Of a stretch of DNA of 64,000 bases, positions 1 to 8,046 are shown one piece after another. The stretch is from an uncultured Clostridia bacterium (lineage in GTDB: Bacteria; Bacillota; Clostridia; TANB77; CAG-508): assembly GCA_934167225.1 (NCBI GenBank), contig CAKPLD010000002.1, positions 1 through 64,000 of the forward strand, in the 5' to 3' direction. The position numbers and the translations under genes were made by a program. Numbering within the stretch: position 1 is the first letter of the stretch; every line of letters starts with the position of its first letter. Under the pieces are notes generated by a model that searched no databases, was not told the DNA's origin, and was given only the letters and a program-made list of their open reading frames with translations.

Positions 1-17
1 AAAACTATTGACAATAA

Positions 18-93
<76 letters not shown>

Positions 94-106
94 ATATTAA
101 ATTAAA

Positions 107-181
107 TGGTGACCCCTACGGGAATTGAACCCATGTCCCCGCCGTGAAAGGGCGATGTCTTAACCTCTTGACCAAGGGGCC
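107..181 (-). tRNA. tRNA-Glu (TTC)
   Basis: Cloverleaf on the minus strand. The acceptor GGCCCCT pairs with AGGGGTC (one G-T pair), and the anticodon loop CTTTCAC gives TTC. The CCA end is encoded. It lies 13 bases from the tRNA-Thr gene. Confidence 0.96.
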
Positions 182-229
182 ACGTAAAAATGAATATTAA
201 ATGTTGCTTTAATATTCATTTAAAACTTT

Positions 230-305
230 TGGTGAGCTATCCGCGACTCGAACGCGGGACAACTTGATTAAAAGTCAAGTGCTCTACCACCTGAGCTAAT
301 AGCCC
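230..305 (-). tRNA. tRNA-Lys (TTT)
   Basis: Cloverleaf on the minus strand. The acceptor GGGCTAT pairs with ATAGCTC, the anticodon loop CTTTTAA gives TTT, and CCA is encoded. It is the first gene of the three-tRNA cluster in transcription order. Confidence 0.96.
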
Positions 306-558
306 GTCTGTTGCCTGTTCGCAAACAGAACGATATTATAATACTATATTTTGATTTGTTTGTCAATAGTTTTTTTAAGTTTTTTTGAAAATTTTTGTAA
401 GTTTTTTTTAAAACCTTGATGTTTCTAGGAATTATTGGCCATGTATTTTTACAATTACATAGTTTTATTAGTATATATGACTCATATAAAAAGAAAATAG
501 CATTAGGTTTATCTATTTTCTTTTTATGCTATATTTTAAAATTTATCATATTTAAAGT

Positions 559-744
559 TTATTTGTTTAATTTTTCTAAAACTTCTTCAACATCGATACC
601 ATGAACTTCACAAGCTTCCTCAATAGATTCCTGTTGAGAAGCAGGGCAAGATAGGCAATGCATACCCATATCAAGTAAAATATCTGCTTTATCAGGTGCA
701 ACTTCTAAAATTTCACCAATTAAAGTATTTTTATTAAAATTCAT
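559..744 (-). CDS. DUF1858 domain protein
   Basis: A 61-residue protein matching the small DUF1858 family (hybrid-cluster-protein-associated redox disulfide domain). The family signature is visible as GMHCLSCPASQQESIEEAC: two Cys three residues apart, then a third Cys before the C-terminal helix. The role is unproven; members usually occur alone or fused to iron-sulfur or redox proteins. A good ribosome site (AAGGAGGAT) precedes the ATG at 744. It stands alone between the tRNA cluster and the secretion-like cluster. Confidence 0.85.
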   Translation of the reverse strand: MNFNKNTLIGEILEVAPDKADILLDMGMHCLSCPASQQESIEEACEVHGIDVEEVLEKLNK

Positions 745-995
745 AAATTTATCCTCCTTAAATTTTTAAATAAAATAGTGAAAAAACATTCACATAAAAA
801 TATTTTATCACAAATTTTCGAAAAAGTATAGACAAAACGAAAAAAAAGTGATAGTATGTCAAACGTAAGTTATATATCAAAGCTTGAATTAAGCTAAAAA
901 TATGAAAATTTATAAGGTCATGAAATTTTTTACAAATTCCAATTAAATTCCAAAAAATCAAAGTTTTCAGTCAAAAAGAAAGGCGGTGACAAAAT
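745..995. other. gene-free AT-rich spacer
   Basis: About 250 bases upstream of the secretion-like cluster. I see no convincing ORF, tRNA or strong hairpin. It should hold the promoters for the divergent DUF1858 gene and for the cluster, but no near-consensus -35/-10 pair stands out. Confidence 0.5.
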
Positions 996-1163
996 ATAAT
1001 CAAATTAACGAATCTATTTTTTATAACATTTGCAATTAATTTATTTATAACCTTTTACACAATCTATAACTTTTTAGATTTCAAAATATTCCAAAACAAA
1101 CAAGGAATAAAACTAAAAATTAAACAAGAAAAAATAAACTCACAAAGGGATGATATAATATAA
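996..1163 (+). CDS. small membrane protein, probable ATA start
   Basis: A 55-codon reading frame with no ATG, GTG or TTG. An in-frame TGA at 987-989 bars an upstream start. AGGCGGTGA at 981-989, close to a consensus ribosome site, ends 6 bases before ATA at 996. The product would be one N-terminal membrane segment (ITFAINLFITFYTIYNF, about residues 9-26) and a lysine-rich cytoplasmic tail. Its stop TAA (1161-1163) overlaps the next probable start as ATAA, implying coupling. No family is recognised. It is supported mainly by the ribosome site, the membrane segment and the repeated ATA-start pattern downstream. Confidence 0.5.
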   Translation: MIKLTNLFFITFAINLFITFYTIYNFLDFKIFQNKQGIKLKIKQEKINSQRDDII

Positions 1164-2845
1164 AAAGAGTAATATTTTGTATGGCAATATTATTAATAAG
1201 CATAGTTTTATTTGGAGAGCTATTAAAACCTGTATTTAAGGCAGAAGAATTGATAATAAACTATGGAATAAAAACAATTGATATATGTGAAGCAAGTTCA
1301 AATTTATGGGAATATATAAAACTTGCATATATAATAACATTTGTAACATCAAATCTAATATGCAGTAATTTAATATATAACCAAATTCCAGTTAAAGAAA
1401 AAAAGAAAAAAAGTATAAGCATAAGGGAAGAAAATGAGCTTAAATTATTAATAGGATACAATAAGAAAACGAATGAAAAAATATATTTACCGAAATCTGG
1501 TTTATTTCAAAATTTTTTAATAACAGGGACAATAGGCTCTGGAAAAACAAGTTCTGCTATGTATCCATATACAAAACAATTAATAAAATATAATTATTTA
1601 AATCCAGATAAAAAAATTGGAATGTTAATTTTAGATGTAAAAGGAAATTATTACAGCCAAGTAAAAAAATATGCAGAAAGATATAATTTAACAGAAGATT
1701 TAGTAGTAATAGAATTAAATTCAAATATAACTTACAATCCACTGCACAAGCCAAATTTAAAGCCTATAGTGTTGGCAAATAGATTAAAAACTATTTTAGA
1801 GTTATTTTCCGAAAACAACTCTGAAAGTTATTGGTTAGATAAAGCAGAACAAATTTTAGCAGAGGCGATAAAGCTTTGCAGATTATATAATGATGGATAT
1901 GTAACATTTTCGGAAATTCATAAGTTAGTTACAATTCCAAATTACTATAAAGAAAAAGTAAAGAAAATAAAAGAACTGTTTATTTCAAATAAATTAAATA
2001 TTGAGCAAATTTACGAACTAAATATAGCTTTAAATTTTTTCGAAAGAGAATTTGAAAATTTAGATCAAAGGACATCTAGTATTTTAAAATCAGAAATAAC
2101 AAGAATTACAAATACATTTATATCAGACTATAATGTACTAAAAACATTTAGCCCTGAAAAACAAGAATTGACATTTTTAGGATTTGAAGATGTAATTAAA
2201 AAAGGAAAAATTGTAGTTTTAAATATGAATATTGCAGAATATAAAAATTTATCTAAAATAATCTCTGCATACCTAAAACTAGATTTTCAAACAGAAATTA
2301 TGAGAAGTTTAAGCAATAAAAAAGAGAGAATAACAGCTTTTATTTGCGATGAATATGCAGAATATGTAACAAAAACAGATAGTGATTTTTTTGCACTAAG
2401 CAGGGAGGCAAAGTGTATAAATATTGTTAGTACTCAAAGCTATTCATCTTTGAAAAACACCCTTAAAGATGAAACATCTGTAAAAGTAATATGTCAAAAT
2501 TTAATAAATAAGATTTGGTTTAGAACAGATGATGTTTTTACAATAGAAGAAGCACAGAAACAGTTAGGAAAGGAGGATAAAGAAAAAATTTCAAAAAATA
2601 TATCTGAAAGTGCAAAGCAAACCAAATATAATTATTTGACAAAATCTTTAGTAAATAAAGACTCTAGTATATCTGAAAGTTTAAACATATATACTCAAAA
2701 TGATTATGTATATGATACAAATTTTTTTACTTTAGAACTAGAAACATTTAATGCATTAGCTTTTTTATCAGATGGTAATAAAATTTTGAAACCAACCCAA
2801 ATGGGAATGTATCCATATTTTTTAGAAGAGGAGGAATTATTATAA
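1160..2845 (+). CDS. VirD4/TraG-like secretion ATPase (coupling protein)
   Basis: About 561 residues. Type IV coupling proteins are membrane-anchored hexameric ATPases that feed DNA or protein substrates into a type IV secretion channel. Visible here are an N-terminal membrane segment, a second hydrophobic stretch near residue 55, Walker A GTIGSGKTSS (around residue 126), the strand MLILDVKGNYY, Walker B ICDEYAEY (around 397) and the following STQSYSSL motif. An ATG occurs at 1181, but ATA at 1160 gives a typical MKRVIFCM-type start behind AAGGGATGA and overlaps the previous stop. The next gene overlaps its stop codon. Substrate specificity cannot be read. Confidence 0.82.
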   Translation: MKRVIFCMAILLISIVLFGELLKPVFKAEELIINYGIKTIDICEASSNLWEYIKLAYIITFVTSNLICSNLIYNQIPVKEKKKKSISIREENELKLLIGYNKKTNEKIYLPKSGLFQNFLITGTIGSGKTSSAMYPYTKQLIKYNYLNPDKKIGMLILDVKGNYYSQVKKYAERYNLTEDLVVIELNSNITYNPLHKPNLKPIVLANRLKTILELFSENNSESYWLDKAEQILAEAIKLCRLYNDGYVTFSEIHKLVTIPNYYKEKVKKIKELFISNKLNIEQIYELNIALNFFEREFENLDQRTSSILKSEITRITNTFISDYNVLKTFSPEKQELTFLGFEDVIKKGKIVVLNMNIAEYKNLSKIISAYLKLDFQTEIMRSLSNKKERITAFICDEYAEYVTKTDSDFFALSREAKCINIVSTQSYSSLKNTLKDETSVKVICQNLINKIWFRTDDVFTIEEAQKQLGKEDKEKISKNISESAKQTKYNYLTKSLVNKDSSISESLNIYTQNDYVYDTNFFTLELETFNALAFLSDGNKILKPTQMGMYPYFLEEEELL

Positions 2846-3174
2846 AAAATAAAAGAGTTTTTTTTACAATTTTTATATTAATATTTTCAATAATATTAAT
2901 ATTTACGTTAACTAATATTGGGTTATGTGCAGGAACTCCGAAATTAGTAAATACTATTGAAAAAGCATTTCAAAATATAGAATCATGGCTTATAAAATTA
3001 GCGACTCCAATGGCAGCAGTTGCAGTAGGTTCAGGCCTTTTTATGCAAAAGTTTAGTTTGGGTGATGAAGAAAAAATAAGAACAGGTAAAAAGTTGGTGA
3101 AAACAGCATTATTTTCTTATATATTTATTTTAGCAATTGACTTAGTATTATCTGCAATACAATCTTTAATATAG
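2842..3174 (+). CDS. VirB2/TrbC-like pilin subunit, ATA start
   Basis: A 110-residue frame with no usual start codon in its first 50 codons. AGGAGG at 2829-2834 lies 7 bases before ATA (2842), which overlaps the preceding stop as ATAA. Translation gives MKNKRVFF followed by a hydrophobic signal segment, a probable cleavage region near LCAG, then two hydrophobic helices (around residues 50-70 and 90-110) split by a charged loop. This is the layout of VirB2/TrbC pilins or of the small integral proteins of Gram-positive conjugation systems. The position between VirD4-like and VirB6-like genes agrees. Sequence identity to a named family is inferred from architecture only. Confidence 0.7.
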   Translation: MKNKRVFFTIFILIFSIILIFTLTNIGLCAGTPKLVNTIEKAFQNIESWLIKLATPMAAVAVGSGLFMQKFSLGDEEKIRTGKKLVKTALFSYIFILAIDLVLSAIQSLI

Positions 3175-3189
3175 AATGGAAGTGAAAGA

Positions 3190-4071
3190 TTGGAAAATAC
3201 TAGCGAAATTACAACAAATATAATAAACACAATAAATACTATATTTGAAAATATGTTTTCTTCAATTGATAATAATTTATATGGTGTATTAGATGATTTA
3301 GTTTTTATAAATAAAAATATTTTAAATGATAAATACTTTAGCAAATTGTTTGGTACATCTACGGCAAATGGAATTTTATTAATTGCAAATTCTTTGCTGA
3401 TAGGTATTTTGTTATATTATTCGGCAAAATATATGATTTCAAATTTTACTTACGAGAAAACAGAAAATCCACTTCAAGTTGTTTTTAAATGTATAATTTT
3501 TGGAATATGTATGAATTGTTCGTTTTTTATTATAGAACAAATTTTAGATTTAAATAATAATGTATGTTTATTAATAAGAGGAATTGGAGAAGATTTATGG
3601 GGGAAAAAAGTGTGCTTTACAAGTTTGATAACAGAAATAAACGATAATTTATCTATAAATAAAGATAATATAGATATTTTTACATTAGATGGATTAATAA
3701 AAGGAACCTTAACAGTTTCACTTTTAAATTTAGTTTTTTCATATTCTTTAAGATACATTTTGATAAAAGTATTTATTTTGCTTTCTCCATTTGCCTTTTT
3801 ATCATTAATATTAGACAGTACATCGCATTTTTTCAAATCTTGGTATAGAAGCTTATTTTCGTTGTTGTTTATACAACTTATAGTATCAATTGTTTTATTA
3901 TTGTTGTTTTCTATGGACTATTCTAAGGAAAATTTAGTAAACAAATTTATCTATATAGGAGGAATTTATGCATTGATAAGGGCAAATTCAATAGTAAGAG
4001 AATTGTTTGGAGGAATATCAACAACTGTTCAATCTGGAATGAGTGGATTAAAATCTTTCAAAAGAATTTGA
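3190..4071 (+). CDS. VirB6/TrbL-like polytopic membrane protein
   Basis: 293 residues, TTG start behind GGAAGTGA. It has an amphipathic N-terminal stretch and about five or six membrane segments (around residues 58-80, 95-118, 172-195, 197-220, 222-245, 250-270). The profile and gene order match the VirB6/TrbL channel proteins of Gram-positive type IV secretion systems (CD1107/TrsL-like). It starts 15 bases after the pilin-like gene and probably belongs to the same transcript. The family assignment is by architecture and context, not by strong motifs. Confidence 0.65.
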   Translation: MENTSEITTNIINTINTIFENMFSSIDNNLYGVLDDLVFINKNILNDKYFSKLFGTSTANGILLIANSLLIGILLYYSAKYMISNFTYEKTENPLQVVFKCIIFGICMNCSFFIIEQILDLNNNVCLLIRGIGEDLWGKKVCFTSLITEINDNLSINKDNIDIFTLDGLIKGTLTVSLLNLVFSYSLRYILIKVFILLSPFAFLSLILDSTSHFFKSWYRSLFSLLFIQLIVSIVLLLLFSMDYSKENLVNKFIYIGGIYALIRANSIVRELFGGISTTVQSGMSGLKSFKRI

Positions 4072-4089
4072 TAGAAGGAGTATGATAAG

Positions 4090-4371
4090 ATGAAATTTAT
4101 ATTTCCACAAAATTATAAATTTAACACGAAAATATTAGGGATTATGGACTATCAAACAGCAATATTAAATCTAATTTGGGATGGGATGATATTTTTAATT
4201 TTAAATATAATAATTACAAGCATGAATATAAAAATATTTTTATTTATAATGTTTAGTTTTCCAATACTTATATTTAGTATAGTTGGAATAAACGGAGATA
4301 GTTTGATAAGTGTGATAATTTATATGTCAAAGTTTATAATAAAACCGAAATTGCTTTTTTACAGTAAATAA
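4090..4371 (+). CDS. PrgI-family (VirB3-like) protein
   Basis: 93 residues resembling the PrgI family: an N-terminal FIFPQNYKFNTKILGIMDYQ segment, then two close membrane helices with GIN(G)DSL between or after them. PrgI/VirB3 proteins sit in the inner membrane beside the VirB4 ATPase. The usual next gene, a VirB4-like ATPase, is missing; the following gene is dnaD-like. The cluster therefore ends here and lacks VirB4, relaxase and integrase. Confidence 0.72.
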   Translation: MKFIFPQNYKFNTKILGIMDYQTAILNLIWDGMIFLILNIIITSMNIKIFLFIMFSFPILIFSIVGINGDSLISVIIYMSKFIIKPKLLFYSK

Positions 4372-4468
4372 AATGGTTATTTCTCCAATTTTCTAGTTTT
4401 ATTACCAAATTTCGTATTTGAAAAATTATAGATTAATGATATAATTTGACAAATGGAGTTGATAAAAT

Positions 4469-5458
4469 ATGAAACTAGAACAAAACGAAAAAGCAATGTT
4501 ATTTGAAACAATAGAATTACCAAGTATATTTTTTGCAGAACATTTAAGCAATATGACAGGAGACTATTTAAAAATATATTTGTATTTGGTATTTCTATCA
4601 AAATATAATGGAGAAATAGGAATAAATGATTTATCTAAAAAATTAGCACTTCCTATAAATGTTATAAATGAAGGAATAAAATATTTAGAGAAAGAAGAAT
4701 TAATTTTAAGAAAGCAACAAGGTTACGAAATAGTGGATTTACAGCAAAAGACATTAAATAATTTATATAATTTAAAAGTTGAACCAAGTAGTGAAAAAAT
4801 AGAGCAAAATGAACAAAATAAGGAAAGGTTAAGACTCATAGAATATTTGAATAACACATATTTCCAAGGAATTATGGGACCTACATGGTATTCTGACATA
4901 GATAATTGGATGGATAAATTTGGATTCGATGAACAAGTTATGATAAATTTATTTAGCTATTGTTATGGTAAATCTGCATTACACAGAAATTATGTACAAG
5001 CAGTTGCGGAAGCTTGGGGATTGAATAAAATTAAAAATCTTGATGATCTAGAAGAATATTATAAAGTACAAGATAAATTAATGAAAATAAAAAAGGAAAT
5101 AGCAAAAAAATTAGGAAGAAGAAATGGACTTACACAATATGAAGAAGCATATATAGAAACATGGGTAAATGACTATAAATATGACTTATCTATAATAGAG
5201 ATTGCGCTAAAAAGGACAACTTTACGTTCAACACCAAGCTTTGAATATATAAATAATGTAATAAAAGACTGGAACGAAAGAAATTTAAGAACACCTGCTC
5301 AAGTAAACGAATTTTTAGAGCAGAGAAAGAAACAAAGTAAAGATACAAAAGAATTACAAAAACAAGTGAAAAAGGAATCTTTTGAACAAAGAGCATATAG
5401 CAATTTAAGTTTTTTATATGCAAACAAAAACATAGAAGGAGTACAAAATGGCAACTAG
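4469..5458 (+). CDS. DnaD-like replication protein
   Basis: 329 residues. The N-terminal part (about 20-95) resembles the DnaD winged-helix domain (LSKKLALPINVINEGIKYLE). Repeated DnaD/DnaB2-type helical segments follow, with the conserved form YIETWVNDYKYDLSIIEIAL (about 230-250) and YINNVIKDWNERN (about 265). DnaD proteins remodel DNA and help load the replicative helicase in low-GC Gram-positives. ATG start behind GGAGTTGA. It overlaps the helicase-loader gene by 11 bases, a pairing typical of the primosome operon in this group. Confidence 0.85.
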   Translation: MKLEQNEKAMLFETIELPSIFFAEHLSNMTGDYLKIYLYLVFLSKYNGEIGINDLSKKLALPINVINEGIKYLEKEELILRKQQGYEIVDLQQKTLNNLYNLKVEPSSEKIEQNEQNKERLRLIEYLNNTYFQGIMGPTWYSDIDNWMDKFGFDEQVMINLFSYCYGKSALHRNYVQAVAEAWGLNKIKNLDDLEEYYKVQDKLMKIKKEIAKKLGRRNGLTQYEEAYIETWVNDYKYDLSIIEIALKRTTLRSTPSFEYINNVIKDWNERNLRTPAQVNEFLEQRKKQSKDTKELQKQVKKESFEQRAYSNLSFLYANKNIEGVQNGN

Positions 5459-6458
5459 TGATTTAGACTTTTTGTTAGTAGAGTATGAACAAAAAAAGAG
5501 AAATGCAGAATTTGAATTACAACAAAGAAAAGAAAAATTATATAAAAAAATTCCAAGGCTCGAAGAAATTGATAACGAAATTAATAAAATATCTATTAAT
5601 AAAACAAAAAGCATTTTAATAAATCAATTATCTAATAGTTTAAATACTGAGTTTGAAAACAAATTATTAAACCTAAAAAATGAGAAAAAAGAAATTTTGG
5701 AAAATGCAAAGATAGATCCTTCGTATTTAAAGCCAAAATATGAATGTGAGAAATGTAAAGATACAGGATATATTTCTTATAAAGATAAAAAAACAGAAAT
5801 GTGTAGTTGTTTAAAACAAAAGTTAATAAATATATTATATAATAGATCTAATTTAAGTAACTTGCAGAAGGAGAATTTTGAAAATTTTAATATAAATAAG
5901 TTTTCAAATGAAGTGAATATACAAAAATATCAAATGAATATTTCGCCACGTGATAATATAAAAAATATAAAAAAAGCAAGTGAAAACTTTATACAAAATT
6001 TTGAAAATCCTGATACAAGAAATTTATTTTTTACTGGTAACACGGGACTTGGAAAAACATATATGACAAATTGTATTGCAAATGATTTATTAAAAAAAGG
6101 AAAAACGGTATTATATCAAACAGCCCCGGTATTGCTTGAAAATATAATAGATAATAAATTTAACAAATATAAAAACAATAATTCAAACGATTTTAATAAT
6201 CAGGTGTTAACTGTAGATTTATTAATAATAGACGATTTGGGAACTGAATGCATTAATAGTATGAAATTAAGTGAATTATTTACAATACTAAATTCTAGAA
6301 GCTTAAATTTAAATAATAAAATTACTAAAACGATTATTTCTACAAATTTAAGTATAGAAAAAATATTTAAATTATATGAAGAAAGAATTGGTTCGAGAAT
6401 AGCGGGATTTTACGATATTTATTATTTTTTCGGTGAAGATTTAAGACTAATGAAATAA
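5448..6458 (+). CDS. DnaC/DnaI-like helicase loader ATPase
   Basis: 336 residues, ATG start behind GAAGGAG. An N-terminal coiled-coil region (about 1-90) precedes a Cys cluster CEKCKDTG...CSC (about 101-123) like the zinc site of DnaI, then an AAA+ ATPase with Walker A TGNTGLGKTY (about 198) and Walker B LLIIDDLG (about 262). This class loads the replicative DNA helicase. It overlaps the DnaD-like gene. An IstB-type transposition helper is an alternative from the ATPase alone, but the Cys cluster and dnaD neighbour favour replication. Confidence 0.86.
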   Translation: MATSDLDFLLVEYEQKKRNAEFELQQRKEKLYKKIPRLEEIDNEINKISINKTKSILINQLSNSLNTEFENKLLNLKNEKKEILENAKIDPSYLKPKYECEKCKDTGYISYKDKKTEMCSCLKQKLINILYNRSNLSNLQKENFENFNINKFSNEVNIQKYQMNISPRDNIKNIKKASENFIQNFENPDTRNLFFTGNTGLGKTYMTNCIANDLLKKGKTVLYQTAPVLLENIIDNKFNKYKNNNSNDFNNQVLTVDLLIIDDLGTECINSMKLSELFTILNSRSLNLNNKITKTIISTNLSIEKIFKLYEERIGSRIAGFYDIYYFFGEDLRLMK

Positions 6459-6461
6459 AAT

Positions 6462-6500
6462 AAAAAACTCAAAAATAAATATAATATTTTTGAGTTTTTT
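6462..6500. terminator. bidirectional terminator
   Basis: The stem AAAACTCAAAAATA pairs with TATTTTTGAGTTTT, flanked by A and T runs on both sides. It separates the convergent dnaC-like and capA-like genes. Confidence 0.85.
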
Positions 6501-6503
6501 TTG

Positions 6504-7826
6504 TTATTTTATTTCTTCTCCTAAAATATTTTTTATATTGTTTAATTCAGTTTTAAAGGTATTGTAAGTTGTTTTATTTAAATTAGGACTGTAGCCTGCT
6601 TCATAACTATCAATTGTATTTTTTAAGTTTAAAATTTTGAATTTGTTAGTTTGTTTTGAAGTATCTTTATAAATATATGTTGGAGTATATGTTGCAGAAT
6701 TTATTTTTATTTTATTGTCTTGATCTTTGGTAATATTTAAATTTAAAATTGCAGAATCTCTAGTATAATTTTTATTTTGGTCTGCCAAAAAATTTCCTAA
6801 AGAATATACAATGAAACCATCTTTATGGGTACCATCTTCTAAAACAATATCTCTTTTTTCCATATTTTGAAGTACATGAGGGTGATTTCCTATTATTATA
6901 TCAGCTCCATTTTGGAATAAAAAGTCTGCTAATTCTTTTTGCTCAGAATTTGGAGTGGTTTGATATTCGATTCCCCAATGCATACTGACACAAATCATAT
7001 CTGGGTTTTGCTCTTTGGCAAGGGCAAGCTGTTTAGAAATTAGATCTTTATCTATTATGTTTACAGAATATGATTTATCAGTAGGTACCTTAATTCCATT
7101 GGTGCCGTATGTAAAACTTAAAAATGCAATATTAATACCTTTAACATTTTTTATTAAAATTTTGTTTTGATCTTCTTCAGATTTATAAGTTCCTGTGTGA
7201 GAAATATCTGCTTCGTCTAAATAGTTAATTGTACTTTCTATTCCTGCGTAACCTGAATCATAGCAATGATTGTTTGCTGTTGATAAAACATCAAATCCTA
7301 TTTTTTTTAAGGTATAGGCTAAACTTTCTGGTGTATTAAATGCTGGGTAACTACTGTATCCCTTATCACTACCTGCAAATGTGGTTTCTAAATTGCCAAC
7401 TGCAATATCTGCAGTTTGTATATTGTATTTTATGTCTTCAAAAATATAGGAAAAGTCATATGTATTTGATTGTTTGTTTAATGCATCATTATATATTGTA
7501 TTATGACACATAATATCTCCTGTAAAAGCCATATTTATGGTTGAACTTTTTGCGGTTGTTTCAGAAGATGGAGTTTCTACATTGGTGTTTTCGGCTGTGT
7601 TTGTTTGGTTGTCATTTGAGGCAACTTCATTTAAAACTTGTTGATTGGTGCTTTCTGTGGTTTCAGATAAATTGGTTTTATGAGTAGTATTTTTTCTGTG
7701 TTTTATAAATGAAGATATAAATATAATTAAAAATATAATAATTAATATGGCTAATATTTTTGATATTAATTTTAAAGTATTTAAGTTCGAATTATATCTA
7801 CTTCGTTTAGATCTTCTATTTCTCAT
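6504..7826 (-). CDS. CapA-family protein (poly-gamma-glutamate synthesis-like)
   Basis: 440 residues. An N-terminal membrane anchor (about 24-45) and a Ser/Thr/Asn-rich linker lead to a CapA/PGA_cap metallophosphatase-like fold. Motifs seen are FTGDIMCH (about 105), GNLETTFAG (about 143), STANNHCYDSG (about 186), MHWGIEY (about 282) and GNHPHVLQ (about 314). The family is linked to capsule or poly-gamma-glutamate assembly and phosphoester hydrolysis outside the cell. ATG behind AAGGAGG. It is monocistronic here, with no other capsule genes adjacent, so the substrate is unknown. Confidence 0.88.
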   Translation of the reverse strand: MRNRRSKRSRYNSNLNTLKLISKILAILIIIFLIIFISSFIKHRKNTTHKTNLSETTESTNQQVLNEVASNDNQTNTAENTNVETPSSETTAKSSTINMAFTGDIMCHNTIYNDALNKQSNTYDFSYIFEDIKYNIQTADIAVGNLETTFAGSDKGYSSYPAFNTPESLAYTLKKIGFDVLSTANNHCYDSGYAGIESTINYLDEADISHTGTYKSEEDQNKILIKNVKGINIAFLSFTYGTNGIKVPTDKSYSVNIIDKDLISKQLALAKEQNPDMICVSMHWGIEYQTTPNSEQKELADFLFQNGADIIIGNHPHVLQNMEKRDIVLEDGTHKDGFIVYSLGNFLADQNKNYTRDSAILNLNITKDQDNKIKINSATYTPTYIYKDTSKQTNKFKILNLKNTIDSYEAGYSPNLNKTTYNTFKTELNNIKNILGEEIK

Positions 7827-8046
7827 AAATTAAAGCCTCCTTTTCGAATTTTTATATAAATTAGATTATCACAAAAATGATAAATAAGCAATAATTTCAA
7901 ACCAGTAATTCATAAAATTAAATTATATTCACAGTAAATAAGTATATAAAGTTTATTGCGGAATTGTAGATTTATAAACTGTTTTGCTTGATTTTTTAGG
8001 AATTTTATAGTAAAATATACAAAGTTAAAAAGAGAGGAGAGAAAAA

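Noticed and set aside
416..604. 62-residue plus-strand ORF downstream of the tRNA cluster
   Set aside because: No ribosome site, low-complexity hydrophobic product, and it overlaps the end of the well-supported DUF1858 gene on the other strand.
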